Positions 6,356-12,360 of a stretch of DNA of 23,007 bases are shown in pieces (position 1 is the first letter of the stretch; each line of letters opens with the position of its first letter). A program made the position numbers and the translations under genes. Where the stretch lies: positions 1 to 23,007 of IMG/VR virus record IMGVR_UViG_3300006921_000170, one strand, 5' to 3'. Origin of the DNA: a virus. The notes under the pieces were generated by a model. The model was not told the DNA's origin, made no database searches, and saw only the letters and a list, made by a program, of their open reading frames with translations.

Positions 6356-7619
6356 AATATTCCACCATCCCTTATCGGGCCGATTCTTCATGCGTGACAA
6401 CCGCGAACGCTTCCTCTCCCTCAACGGCGATGCTGTTAAAAGGCAGTTAAAGTTGCGCGGGGTTCGAGGTACGAAGCAGCAGGGCGAGAACATGAGCGAC
6501 GTTGACCATGTGCTGGCGGAATGTACGCACGAATATTCCTGCGAATATGCCGGGCCACTCGCGGGGCACATGGCTGGCGTGTTGGTGTTTAAGGGGAATC
6601 GGGTGCTGGTCACTGACGATCCAGTTGTCATTAAGAGTGAGCCTCGCCCGTTCCCGATGATCGAAAAAATCCTCACCGAACTATTCCACGCGGTTGACCC
6701 GGCCCAAATGCTCCACGTTTTTGGTTGGCTCCACATGGCGCGGTTGATGATGAAAGCGGGGAAGCCCATGCCGGGCCAAGCACTCGTTATGGCTGGGCCT
6801 CGGAATTGTGGCAAAAATCTATTCCAAGACTTAATAACTGAAATGCTCGGAGGCCGCGTGGCCCGCCCATATCGGTATATGACTGGTAAGAGTGAGTTTA
6901 ATGCCGACCTGTTCCAAGCCGAACACTTAATGATAGCCGATGAAGCCCCCTACCAAGACATTGCATCGAGGCGGCTGTTTGGGACTCGAATTAAGGACTT
7001 CGCCGTGAATCAGTTCCAGAGTTGTCATGGCAAACACAAGGACGCGCTCACCCTCGCCCCCTGCTGGCGACTCACAGTTTCCACAAATGATGAAGCCGAA
7101 AACCTAATCATGCTGCCACCCCTCGATAACAGTATTGAGGACAAAATCATGCTATTTAAGGTGGCTCCAACCGAAATGCCGATGGATGCTGACTCTCCAG
7201 CGGGGCGCGAGGCTTTTTGGGACGGGTTGATGGCTGAATTACCGGGGTTTATCTGGTTTGTGGAGAATTATCGCATTCCAGATGAGCTAAAAGACCCTCG
7301 CTTTGGGATTAAGGCGTATCATCACAAGGATATTGTGGAAATTTTGGGAGACATGGCTCCAGAGGCGAGACTTTCGGAACTGATTGATGTGGTTATCCAG
7401 CCGAATGGCAAGCCGTGGCGCGGGTCGCTGCAAGACCTCGAAACCCAGCTTTTGGATGACTCCACCTACCGCTCCAGAGTGGAAAAATTACTCTCCTATC
7501 CGACCGCGCTCAAGACCTATGTGCGGCGACTCCACCGGGATCGACCCGATAAATTTTGCCACTCCAAAATAAATGGTCGCAATATGTGGGAAATTAAGGC
7601 TCCAGCGCGGCTGGATTAA
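6342..7619 (+). CDS. Superfamily 3 replicative helicase (DUF5906/D5-like)
   Basis: 425 residues; the start overlaps the primase gene by 14 bases. Walker A GPRNCGKN (152-159), Walker B HLMIADEA (195-202, Asp200/Glu201) and motif C RLTVSTND (243-250, Asn249) are in SF3 order, followed by LPPLDNSIEDKIMLF (258-272) where an Arg/Lys finger is expected. FHAVDP...GWLHMARL (115-135) is a helical part seen before the ATPase in phage helicases. With the separate primase upstream it should unwind DNA as a hexamer at the fork. A C-terminal region (about 340-425) with many charged residues may be a winged-helix DNA-binding end. It is the last plus-strand gene of the block. Confidence 0.85.
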   Translation: MLPFEIFHHPLSGRFFMRDNRERFLSLNGDAVKRQLKLRGVRGTKQQGENMSDVDHVLAECTHEYSCEYAGPLAGHMAGVLVFKGNRVLVTDDPVVIKSEPRPFPMIEKILTELFHAVDPAQMLHVFGWLHMARLMMKAGKPMPGQALVMAGPRNCGKNLFQDLITEMLGGRVARPYRYMTGKSEFNADLFQAEHLMIADEAPYQDIASRRLFGTRIKDFAVNQFQSCHGKHKDALTLAPCWRLTVSTNDEAENLIMLPPLDNSIEDKIMLFKVAPTEMPMDADSPAGREAFWDGLMAELPGFIWFVENYRIPDELKDPRFGIKAYHHKDIVEILGDMAPEARLSELIDVVIQPNGKPWRGSLQDLETQLLDDSTYRSRVEKLLSYPTALKTYVRRLHRDRPDKFCHSKINGRNMWEIKAPARLD

Positions 7620-7850
7620 AGCACCCTAAGCACCCCCAGCACCCGAATTATCCGAAGCACCCTAAGCACCCTAAGCACCTGAAGGTTTCGGGTGCAGAGG
7701 AAACCGGGCCTCCAAGCGTGAAAATAACGCGCCTAAAATGGAGGAAACAGACCCTCAGCACCCTAAGCACCCATTATCTCAACTTAATACAGAAAACAGT
7801 ATTTATATATAGAAGTCGCTGGAGTGGGTGCTGCGGGTGCTGGGGGTGAA
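7620..7850. repeat. Origin-like region: AGCACCC repeats with 9-bp period and AT-rich core
   Basis: AGCACCC (or AGCACCT) occurs at 7620, 7629, 7638, 7656, 7665, 7674, 7757 and 7766, mostly 9 bp apart (AGCACCCTA unit). The reverse, GGGTGCT, lies at 7826-7832 and 7835-7841. The pair 7757-7772 is a 14/16 inverted match to 7826-7841, flanking an AT-rich stretch (about 7773-7812) with an inner AATAC/GTATT dyad. A second hairpin, GGTTTC/GAAACC, is at 7684-7705. Iterons plus an AT-rich core are typical of replication origins. A structured transcription barrier between the converging gene blocks is the alternative. No gene is seen in this stretch. Confidence 0.55.
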
Positions 7851-7865
7851 AGCGGGGCTGGAACC

Positions 7866-7902
7866 AAAAAAGCCCCGCCCCCCGAAGTGGAGAGGCGAGG
7901 CT
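7866..7902 (-). terminator. Rho-independent terminator of the minus-strand block
   Basis: Read on the minus strand, AGCCTCGCC pairs with GGCGGGGCT over 9 bp (one U.G pair), loop of 14 bases, followed directly by a run of T. It lies 24 bp beyond the stop of the last minus-strand gene (7926). A related arm upstream (7852-7859, GCGGGGCT) can pair alternatively with 7871-7878. Confidence 0.75.
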
Positions 7903-7925
7903 GGAACCAGTGAGAGAGTCGCGGG

Positions 7926-8165
7926 TCAGCATTCGGCGTCCGCCGAGGCGTGGAGATTTAGGAATTCCACAAGACCGTCTTTGCCTTTGCCAATTTCATG
8001 TTTCTGTATGTCGCCCCAACCGATGAAGTCTTGCTGGTTGCCGTTGGCGCGGTACTTGGCCCTCACTTTGGCTTTGACACTGGATATGTCGGCCTTGGAT
8101 TTGGCCCAATGTCGGATGCACCCACATATTTGGGAGTCGAGTTGAGTTATTTCGTAGATAATCAT
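7926..8165 (-). CDS. Small protein of unknown function, last gene of the minus block
   Basis: 79 residues. Its ATG overlaps the preceding stop (ATGA) and is preceded by an excellent ribosome site (AAAGGAGGTGATGA). The middle is basic (WAKSKADISSVKAKVRAKYRA), followed by GNQQDFIGWGDIQKH. There are two Cys near the start (CGC). No domain recognised. A rho-independent terminator follows 24 bp after the stop. Confidence 0.6.
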   Translation of the reverse strand: MIIYEITQLDSQICGCIRHWAKSKADISSVKAKVRAKYRANGNQQDFIGWGDIQKHEIGKGKDGLVEFLNLHASADAEC

Positions 8166-8524
8166 TTCATCACCTCCTTTCTCTTTCTAATTGGCCGACG
8201 ATAGCAAGATGTGATTCGTCCTCCGTCTGGCGACCAAACCGTTGGCAGTGTGGAGTCTATCCCGCTGATGATTGCGGCCCACTCCCAACCTTCACTGGTT
8301 TGTGTGTGGTAGTTCCCAATAGTGAGAAATTCTTTCGGTATGGTTTCCCACTCGGTTCCTTCCAGCACCTTGTACCACTGCGACTGACACCACCCCCCTA
8401 GTTCGTTAAGCGGCACGGGCGTTCTGTAAACTGCGATTGCCTTTTCGCGGCCCACTGTTTTGGCGTTACAGATTGAAACCCGTCCAAAGAATCTGCTCTG
8501 GATCGGATGGTTTTTCATTTTCAT
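8162..8524 (-). CDS. Unknown protein rich in Trp
   Basis: 120 residues from the ATG at 8524, which overlaps the RlpA-like gene's stop (ATGA) and has GGAGG at a good distance; an ATG five codons earlier is less likely. The chain contains GGWCQSQWYKVLEGTEWETIP and EGWEWAAIISGIDS in separate parts, plus three Cys and a basic end (RRPIRKRKEVMK). No signal peptide or membrane segment. No family recognised. Translation is coupled to both neighbours by ATGA overlaps. Confidence 0.6.
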   Translation of the reverse strand: MKMKNHPIQSRFFGRVSICNAKTVGREKAIAVYRTPVPLNELGGWCQSQWYKVLEGTEWETIPKEFLTIGNYHTQTSEGWEWAAIISGIDSTLPTVWSPDGGRITSCYRRPIRKRKEVMK

Positions 8525-8898
8525 TTCACAATCCTCCATCGTGGCCGAATTAGTCCCGCCTCTATTTGGGCCAGTTGGGCAAACGCCCCGCTGGATAGGT
8601 CGAACTCCCGCCCGGCCACAAACGGCCCTCGATCTGTCACGGTGGCGATTATCGAGCGCGGGCCTAGCTGGAATTGCACTCGCGTTCCGAAGGGCAGCGA
8701 TTTATGAGCCACCGTCATGGCCGCTGGATTAAAGGGCTTACCGTTGGCCATTAGCCGCCCCCGGTATTTTTCCCCGTACCAACTCACCACGCATTTGCGT
8801 TCTACGGGCTTTTCAATAGCCGAGATGGGGTGAGTTCCCACCCCTACCATAAAAACGGCGCAGAGGGCCATTGTGGAGCCAATGAGAGCGGTTTTCAT
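8521..8898 (-). CDS. RlpA-like double-psi beta-barrel protein with signal peptide
   Basis: 125 residues from ATG 8898 (GGGAGGTGAAAG ribosome site, ATGA overlap). MKTALIGSTMALCAVFMVGVG is, in order, a Lys and a long hydrophobic segment: a signal peptide or membrane anchor. The rest matches RlpA proteins: VSWYG (38-42), ANGKPFNPAAMTVAHKSLPFGT (51-72, in two motif parts), TVTDRGPFV (86-94) and REFDLS (97-102). RlpA enzymes cleave stripped glycan strands of peptidoglycan. As I recall, the catalytic acid pair of the Pseudomonas enzyme lies in a GERYD-like segment; here it reads GKPFN, so the lytic activity may be altered or lost. Possible roles: lysis, entry, or host-surface change. Confidence 0.8.
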   Translation of the reverse strand: MKTALIGSTMALCAVFMVGVGTHPISAIEKPVERKCVVSWYGEKYRGRLMANGKPFNPAAMTVAHKSLPFGTRVQFQLGPRSIIATVTDRGPFVAGREFDLSSGAFAQLAQIEAGLIRPRWRIVK

Positions 8899-9119
8899 AC
8901 TTTCACCTCCCCGTAGTAGTTGCGATGCCCGTATTTCCCCTTGTAATGCGTCACTTGTTTGTAGGCCGTTGCCATGTGATGCCCGCTGGAATCCTTGACC
9001 AGTACAGTGTCGCCTCGCCTCACGGCCTCGCGCTCTGGATCGGTTAGGCCGCTGACCCACTTGTATTTGTTGCTGCCCCGGCCTTGGATTTCGCCGGTTG
9101 TGGATATTTGGGGGTTCAT
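8895..9119 (-). CDS. Small basic protein, function unknown
   Basis: 74 residues; ATG at 9119 overlaps the upstream stop, with GGAGG in front. Segments: GLTDPEREAVRRGDTVLVKDSSGHHMATAY and YKGKYGHRNYYGEV. The 'RRGDTVLVKDSSG' part looks like a strand-turn of a small beta barrel (SH3-like), but that is only a pattern impression. No Cys and no membrane segment. It precedes the RlpA-like gene in the same sub-operon. Confidence 0.55.
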   Translation of the reverse strand: MNPQISTTGEIQGRGSNKYKWVSGLTDPEREAVRRGDTVLVKDSSGHHMATAYKQVTHYKGKYGHRNYYGEVKV

Positions 9120-9313
9120 GCGACGGCCTCCTTTTTAACGACTTTCTTCAATCGCTGCCCGCTTGGGGTAGTGTGGACTACGCTTTTAACTAGCCTCTTT
9201 TTTTCAAGGGCATTGATTGAGCGATTGTGACGGTTCCCTTGAGAGATGAAAAATCCTTTAGACGCGATTCTCTCAAGAATGTGGTTTTGCAATTCGCCTT
9301 GCGCTGCTTTCAT
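9116..9313 (-). CDS. Small winged-helix-like DNA-binding protein
   Basis: 65 residues from ATG 9313, which overlaps the upstream stop (ATGA); the ATG five codons earlier sits inside the ribosome site and is rejected. Helix (ELQNHILERIASKG), short turn (FFISQGNRHN), helix (SINALEKKRLVKSV), then a wing-like strand pair (VVHTTPSGQRLKKVV) and a Lys-rich tail. This is the order of a small MarR/ArsR-type winged helix. A regulator of this accessory block is possible; no operator is identified. Confidence 0.5.
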   Translation of the reverse strand: MKAAQGELQNHILERIASKGFFISQGNRHNRSINALEKKRLVKSVVHTTPSGQRLKKVVKKEAVA

Positions 9314-9612
9314 GCCTCCACCCCCCAACTCTCAACAAGTTTCGCAACGCGCCCCCACTGGAACCCCTTGGCCTCGAACTCGTCATAGATTTCCCCATAG
9401 ATGCTGTTAAGGTAAACAGAGTAAACCATCATTTTATTGTTGCCCCATTCGTAGTCGACCAAGGCATTTTCAAAGTGTTTTTCGTTCATTTTAAAGAACA
9501 GAAAATCGCCCTCAATTTGGAACCGTTTGATTTGCGAAGGCTGGAATTCCTCCCCGAATAACTCGCCAAGGTGGATGGCGACCTCTTTTGTCGTTAGGTT
9601 TTCTTGTTTCAT
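9310..9612 (-). CDS. Unknown acidic protein
   Basis: 100 residues from ATG 9612, overlapping the preceding stop (ATGA) with GGGAGG upstream; a 24-codon longer reading is rejected. The start (LTTKEVAIHLGELFG, about 5-19) could be a short helix-turn-helix. The rest has DFLFFKMNEKHFENALVDY and IYGEIYDEFEAKGFQWGRVAKLVESWG. No recognised family or membrane segment. Function unknown. Confidence 0.55.
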   Translation of the reverse strand: MKQENLTTKEVAIHLGELFGEEFQPSQIKRFQIEGDFLFFKMNEKHFENALVDYEWGNNKMMVYSVYLNSIYGEIYDEFEAKGFQWGRVAKLVESWGVEA

Positions 9613-9971
9613 GCTACGGCCTCCCTCTTCGCCCCAAATTGAATGTCTATTTGTCGCCGCCACTCTTCGGCCCCCTCTTTGCAAGCCTCATGATAGTAGT
9701 CGCCCCGCCATGAGTTTTGCCCAAATTCCACGTTTTTCTCCGCCACTAAATCGGCGTCGAGAATTGCCGTTCGGACAGGTTCCCACTGGTCGTTTTCTAT
9801 TGTTGGATTTTCTGTTTCGGGGTCTGGAAAATGCACAAACAGCAATTCCCTTTTTTGTTCGGGGCAATATACAAACCCCGTGAAAAAACCCTCGCCGCAA
9901 ACGCCGTTTCGATGGTAGTCGATACTGGACACTCGCGGCCCGTTGTTTTTTTGTTTTATGTTTATTTTCAT
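9609..9971 (-). CDS. Unknown protein, first gene of a sub-operon (CAGTGAGA leader)
   Basis: 120 residues from ATG 9971. It has no GGAGG; instead CAGTGAGA stands two bases before the ATG, as at 10321, 11566 and 12635, and the N-terminus MKINIK resembles MKIQK/MKIEN of those genes. Segments include CGEGFFTGFVYCPEQKRELLFV and NVEFGQNSWRGDYYHEACKEGAEEW in two parts. No family recognised. It begins a run of seven overlapping genes ending at 7926. Confidence 0.6.
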   Translation of the reverse strand: MKINIKQKNNGPRVSSIDYHRNGVCGEGFFTGFVYCPEQKRELLFVHFPDPETENPTIENDQWEPVRTAILDADLVAEKNVEFGQNSWRGDYYHEACKEGAEEWRRQIDIQFGAKREAVA

Positions 9972-10051
9972 TTTCTCACTGTTTCATTTCGGGCCGCTGG
10001 ATTGCGCCCCCATCGACGGCCCCCGGTTTGGAGGTCGCCGAAGGGAATTCA
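9972..10051 (-). repeat. Intergenic boundary element A (hairpin repeat plus CAGTGAGA leader)
   Basis: On the minus strand it starts at the stop codon of the upstream gene (TGA at 10051-10049). It forms a stem CGGCGACC / GGCCGTCG with one mismatch around a TCCAAAC loop, and ends with CAGTGAGA (9974-9981) before the next ATG. The stop-proximal part, about 10010-10051, aligns with element B (about 10356-10398) at most positions; shared pieces on the plus strand include CCCATC, ACGGCCCCCG, GTTTGGAG and GAAGGGA. Confidence 0.6.
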
Positions 10052-10321
10052 AGTTTTAGCTTCTACTTTCGGGCAGACTTGTCTTAACGCGGTGTAAATA
10101 TGAGCGTCGGTTGCGTCGGGGTATGCTGCTTGAATCTTTTTCCCTAGCCCGGCGGCATAGAATAGGTCGAAGCAAAACCGTTTTTGCAAGTCTGAGACTT
10201 TATCGCTTCGTGGAAACGCGCCCCGGTTATACGAATCAATCACTTTTTGCCGCCCGTGTTTATCTAAAACCGCGTTTATTTTTTCGCGCATTTCGGTCAG
10301 TTTGTTTTTTTGTATTTTCAT
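10049..10321 (-). CDS. Small helical protein, single-gene unit with CAGTGAGA leader
   Basis: 90 residues from ATG 10321. The N-terminus MKIQKNKLTEMREKI is basic and helical; further segments are DKHGRQKVIDSYNRGAF, DLQKRFCFDLFYAAGLGKKI and ATDAHIYTALRQV. This looks like an all-helical small protein, possibly DNA-binding, but no family is recognised. No GGAGG; CAGTGAGA stands four bases before the ATG. Both sides are intergenic repeats (elements A and B), so it is a free-standing cassette. Confidence 0.6.
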   Translation of the reverse strand: MKIQKNKLTEMREKINAVLDKHGRQKVIDSYNRGAFPRSDKVSDLQKRFCFDLFYAAGLGKKIQAAYPDATDAHIYTALRQVCPKVEAKT

Positions 10322-10398
10322 TTTTTCTCACTGTTTTTCAAAGGGCGTTTGCCCTCCCATCAACGGCCCCCGCGTTTGGAGCCGCTGAAGGGAGATCA
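10322..10398 (-). repeat. Intergenic boundary element B (hairpin repeat plus CAGTGAGA leader)
   Basis: On the minus strand, from the TGA stop (10398-10396): CAGCGGC pairs with GCCGTTG (one G.U) around the TCCAAAC-containing loop. A second hairpin AGGGC-AAAC-GCCCT is followed by TTTGAAAAA, then CAGTGAGA (10326-10333) and the next ATG. The first hairpin is a diverged copy of element A, with changes that largely keep the stem. Confidence 0.6.
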
Positions 10399-10653
10399 AT
10401 CTATTTCATAAAAGGCCGCGATTTTGTTTTGTTCCAAGTCCCACATTGTATTTTGCTGCACTTGCGGGCCGGTTAGTTCGCCCGCTTTCCGCGCCACACT
10501 TAATATTGTATGATCCTTGCCAACGTAACCACACTCTGCCCGGTCAAGCCGCACTGGAAGCCCGCGCTTGATCCTATACACCGTGACCCAATGCTTGGGG
10601 TTGCCGTTTATGTCGTTCTTTTTTCGTTCGTATGTGTAAATGAAGGTTTTCAT
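10396..10653 (-). CDS. Unknown small beta-rich protein
   Basis: 85 residues; ATG 10653 overlaps the upstream stop (ATGA) with GGGAGGTGA in front. Segments KTFIYTYERKKND, KHWVTVYRIKRGLPVRLDRAE, GYVGKDHTILSVARKAGEL and NKIAAFYEID suggest alternating strands and one helix. No family recognised. It is the last gene of the sub-operon that starts at 11566, and its stop begins repeat element B. Confidence 0.55.
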   Translation of the reverse strand: MKTFIYTYERKKNDINGNPKHWVTVYRIKRGLPVRLDRAECGYVGKDHTILSVARKAGELTGPQVQQNTMWDLEQNKIAAFYEID

Positions 10654-10850
10654 TTCTTCACCTCCCGCCGCCGAACCACCCGATACGCCCCGCCGCCATT
10701 CTCCCGGTATGCTTTCAAGTTGTAGCGGAAGGCTTCGCGGGCTTCTTTATTTTCAAACGCGCCTTGGCTGTTTGTTTGGTGGGAGTCCTCATCATCCCAA
10801 CCGAAGCCATAGTTGCCTTGAATTATTTTGTAGTGTGTGAACCTGTTCAC
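10650..10850 (-). CDS. Unknown small protein with GTG start
   Basis: 66 residues from the GTG at 10850, which overlaps the upstream stop (GTGA) and has GGGAGG upstream. The longer reading from 10958 lies inside the upstream gene and is rejected. Segments: FTHYKIIQGNYGFGWDDEDSHQ, then FENKEAREAFRYNLKAYRENGGGAYRVVRRREV. The pattern, an aromatic strand, an acidic turn, a helix and a basic strand, is like small adaptor proteins, but I recognise no family. Confidence 0.55.
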   Translation of the reverse strand: MNRFTHYKIIQGNYGFGWDDEDSHQTNSQGAFENKEAREAFRYNLKAYRENGGGAYRVVRRREVKK

Positions 10851-11566
10851 GCCTCGCCTCCCCTCATTGCATCGACCAACTTTTGCCGCCGCTTGCCGAA
10901 GTAGTTTCGCAAGATGCGCCGGGCCAAGTCGCCGTCGCCATTCTGCAACGCGCCCCAAATGAAGCCGGGGCTAGTGTAGCCCTGTTCAAGTATTGCGTTT
11001 GCCAACAATGACGGCACATAATAATTTTCCTCGAAGTGGGCAATGAGATGCGAAACGTCGCCGGTGCAATCCCCAAGGGCTTCGCCGCTTTTTGTTTTCA
11101 TGCAGCAGTGCCAGCAATCGCCCCCGCTTGGGTTCTCTAATTTTTTTGCGCGGATCATTTCGCAAAAACCGTCGATATATTTTTTGACAAGTTTTGCCGC
11201 TTTTTTCGCGGGCTTCTTGTCCCGGTCTACCGGCACTGGATTTATCGGCACACCGTCCGCGCCGATTGTCATGCCGTCTTCATATAAGCACTGCCCGCCG
11301 GGATAGTTCACAAACCAATGGCCCTTTGTTTGGGTGATTCCAACCGGGCCGAATTCGTTTATTCTGGCCTTGGTTGTCATTGTCCGCCAACCGCCGGAAT
11401 TCAGCGCGTGCGTGCCGTCTGGATTTATGGTCACAATGTCTGTTTGGTGTAACCGTATGGCGAACGCTTCGCCCCGTTTCACAAGCCTCGTATTGTTTGC
11501 AAGTGGCTTGCCGCTTTCCTTGTTTCTTGCCGTTGCGAAAACGGCTTTTGCTTTTTGTATTTTCAT
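10847..11566 (-). CDS. Conserved Cys/His-containing mobile-element protein, function unknown
   Basis: 239 residues from ATG 11566 (the CAGTGAGA-led start MKIQKAK); the longer reading from 11647 runs into the intergenic hairpin and is rejected. Residues 10-100 form a beta-rich part (NTRLVKRGEAFAIRLHQTDIVTIN, GGWRTMTTKARINEF, HWFVNYPGG). A Lys-rich linker follows (KKPAKKAAKLVKKY), then SGGDCWHCCMKTKSGEALGDC and SHLIAHFEENYYVPSLLANAI. The Cys/His cluster may bind metal. I associate the 'GGDCW-C...H...H...YYVPSLL' block with uncharacterised proteins on plasmids and phages. First gene of a three-gene sub-operon. Confidence 0.65.
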   Translation of the reverse strand: MKIQKAKAVFATARNKESGKPLANNTRLVKRGEAFAIRLHQTDIVTINPDGTHALNSGGWRTMTTKARINEFGPVGITQTKGHWFVNYPGGQCLYEDGMTIGADGVPINPVPVDRDKKPAKKAAKLVKKYIDGFCEMIRAKKLENPSGGDCWHCCMKTKSGEALGDCTGDVSHLIAHFEENYYVPSLLANAILEQGYTSPGFIWGALQNGDGDLARRILRNYFGKRRQKLVDAMRGGEA

Positions 11567-11713
11567 TGTCTCACTGTTTATGTTTCTTTGTTTCTGGCCG
11601 CTGGCTTCGCCGGGCTTCATTCCCGGTTGGATTGGTTTAGCTCTCACTGTACCAACCCGGCCAGCGGCTCTACTCTGCCCCCTCGTTTGAAGGGACAGGC
11701 CAGAGCCGCCGCG
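11567..11713 (-). repeat. Intergenic boundary element C (large palindromic region with two CAGTGAGA copies)
   Basis: GCCGCTGG (11597-11604) and CCAGCGGC (11661-11668) are a perfect 8-bp inverted repeat; inside it TTGGT (11632) and ACCAA (11651) form a stem whose loop holds a second CAGTGAGA copy (minus strand, 11642-11649). Next to the upstream stop, GGCTCT (11666) and AGAGCC (11702) close a hairpin with inner TGCCCCCT/AGGGACA and a CAAAC loop, resembling elements A and B. The leader copy before the ATG is at 11569-11576. No gene is seen here. Confidence 0.55.
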
Positions 11714-12211
11714 CTAATCAATGTGGACTATCATTTCGCCGGTTGGGGTTTCGGGCATATAGTCCCGCCGGGCCGCGAATACCGAAACGCCCGCGCTTTG
11801 GCACAATTCAACCCGGTCGGAAGTGCTGGATTGTTCCCAATAATCGGCGGCTTCATTATACTCTTTTTCGCTGAATTTATCTTCATCTAGCACTGGATAA
11901 TCCTGCATTTCGCCCGCCATTGCGTCGGCGGCTTTCAAGTGTTCCGCCGCGTCACGGTGAACGCCGATCCATTCAACCCAACCGCAAAGCCAATGCCGTT
12001 CGCGGATAACTGTCCAAGGTTGGCCGTCATGTGGCCAGTCGGTCGGCTCTGGAATTTCGCCAAGCCGCGCTTGCGCTACTTCAAAATTTGAGCGTTCAAG
12101 GCAACTGGAATCCCTGTTTTGGCCAAGAAAAACAAACATTTCTGGCCAGTCCGCGCCCGCGTAGCTACCGGGTCGCATCCATGCGTCGAGGTTTTCGGGC
12201 TTGTAGATCAT
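11714..12211 (-). CDS. Conserved unknown protein, Trp-rich
   Basis: 165 residues; ATG 12211 overlaps the upstream stop (ATGA) with GGGAGG in front. Segments: MIYKPENLDAWMRPGSYAG, WPEMFVFLGQNRDSSCLERSN, RERHWLCGWVEWIGVHRD, AEHLKAADAMAGEMQDYPVLDEDKFSEKEYN in pieces. I recall close relatives annotated as hypothetical in bacteria and mobile elements, with the 'DYPVLDE..FSE.EY' stretch conserved; no function is known to me. It is soluble, acidic, and has no metal motif. It ends the first sub-operon, just before boundary element C. Confidence 0.65.
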   Translation of the reverse strand: MIYKPENLDAWMRPGSYAGADWPEMFVFLGQNRDSSCLERSNFEVAQARLGEIPEPTDWPHDGQPWTVIRERHWLCGWVEWIGVHRDAAEHLKAADAMAGEMQDYPVLDEDKFSEKEYNEAADYWEQSSTSDRVELCQSAGVSVFAARRDYMPETPTGEMIVHID

Positions 12212-12360
12212 TGTAAGAGCCTCCCGCCGCTAATCGTCGGTGAATTTAGATAAAGCAAAAACATTAAGCCAATCCCGCCCCAAACTATGGCCGTGAGTAT
12301 GGCTTGGCCTATGAATGATAGGGGCGTGAGGCCAGTTAGGTTGTGGATAAGTTTTTTCAT
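12208..12360 (-). CDS. Small single-pass membrane protein
   Basis: 50 residues from ATG 12360, overlapping the upstream stop (ATGA) with GGGGAGG upstream. After MKKLIHNLTGLTPLSFI comes a hydrophobic segment (about 18-39, GQAILTAIVWGGIGLMFLLYL), then a short polar tail. Lys at the start suggests an N-in orientation. A holin-like or other membrane role cannot be decided from a single segment. It lies far from the RlpA-like gene, so a joint lysis cassette is not supported by position. Confidence 0.55.
   Translation of the reverse strand: MKKLIHNLTGLTPLSFIGQAILTAIVWGGIGLMFLLYLNSPTISGGRLLQ

Noticed and set aside
7620-7772. AGCACCC repeats as CRISPR
   Set aside because: The period is 9 bp with no unique spacers.
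7852-7878. GCGGGGCT/AGCCCCGC hairpin as terminator for the plus-strand replication block
   Set aside because: No T-run follows on the plus strand; it shares an arm with the better minus-strand terminator.
11334-11690. Plus-strand 118-codon hydrophobic frame that looks like a membrane protein
   Set aside because: It is antisense to the 239-residue minus-strand gene and runs into the palindromic boundary; hydrophobicity comes from the complement of polar codons.
9972-11713. Integron-type attC sites at gene 3' ends
   Set aside because: Hairpins follow stops as attC sites do, but I see no paired RYYYAAC and GTTRRRY core sites and no integrase.
8895-12360. A holin-endolysin lysis cassette made of the single-pass protein (12208-12360) and the RlpA-like protein
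   Set aside because: The two genes are over 3 kb apart in different sub-operons, and one membrane segment does not identify a holin.
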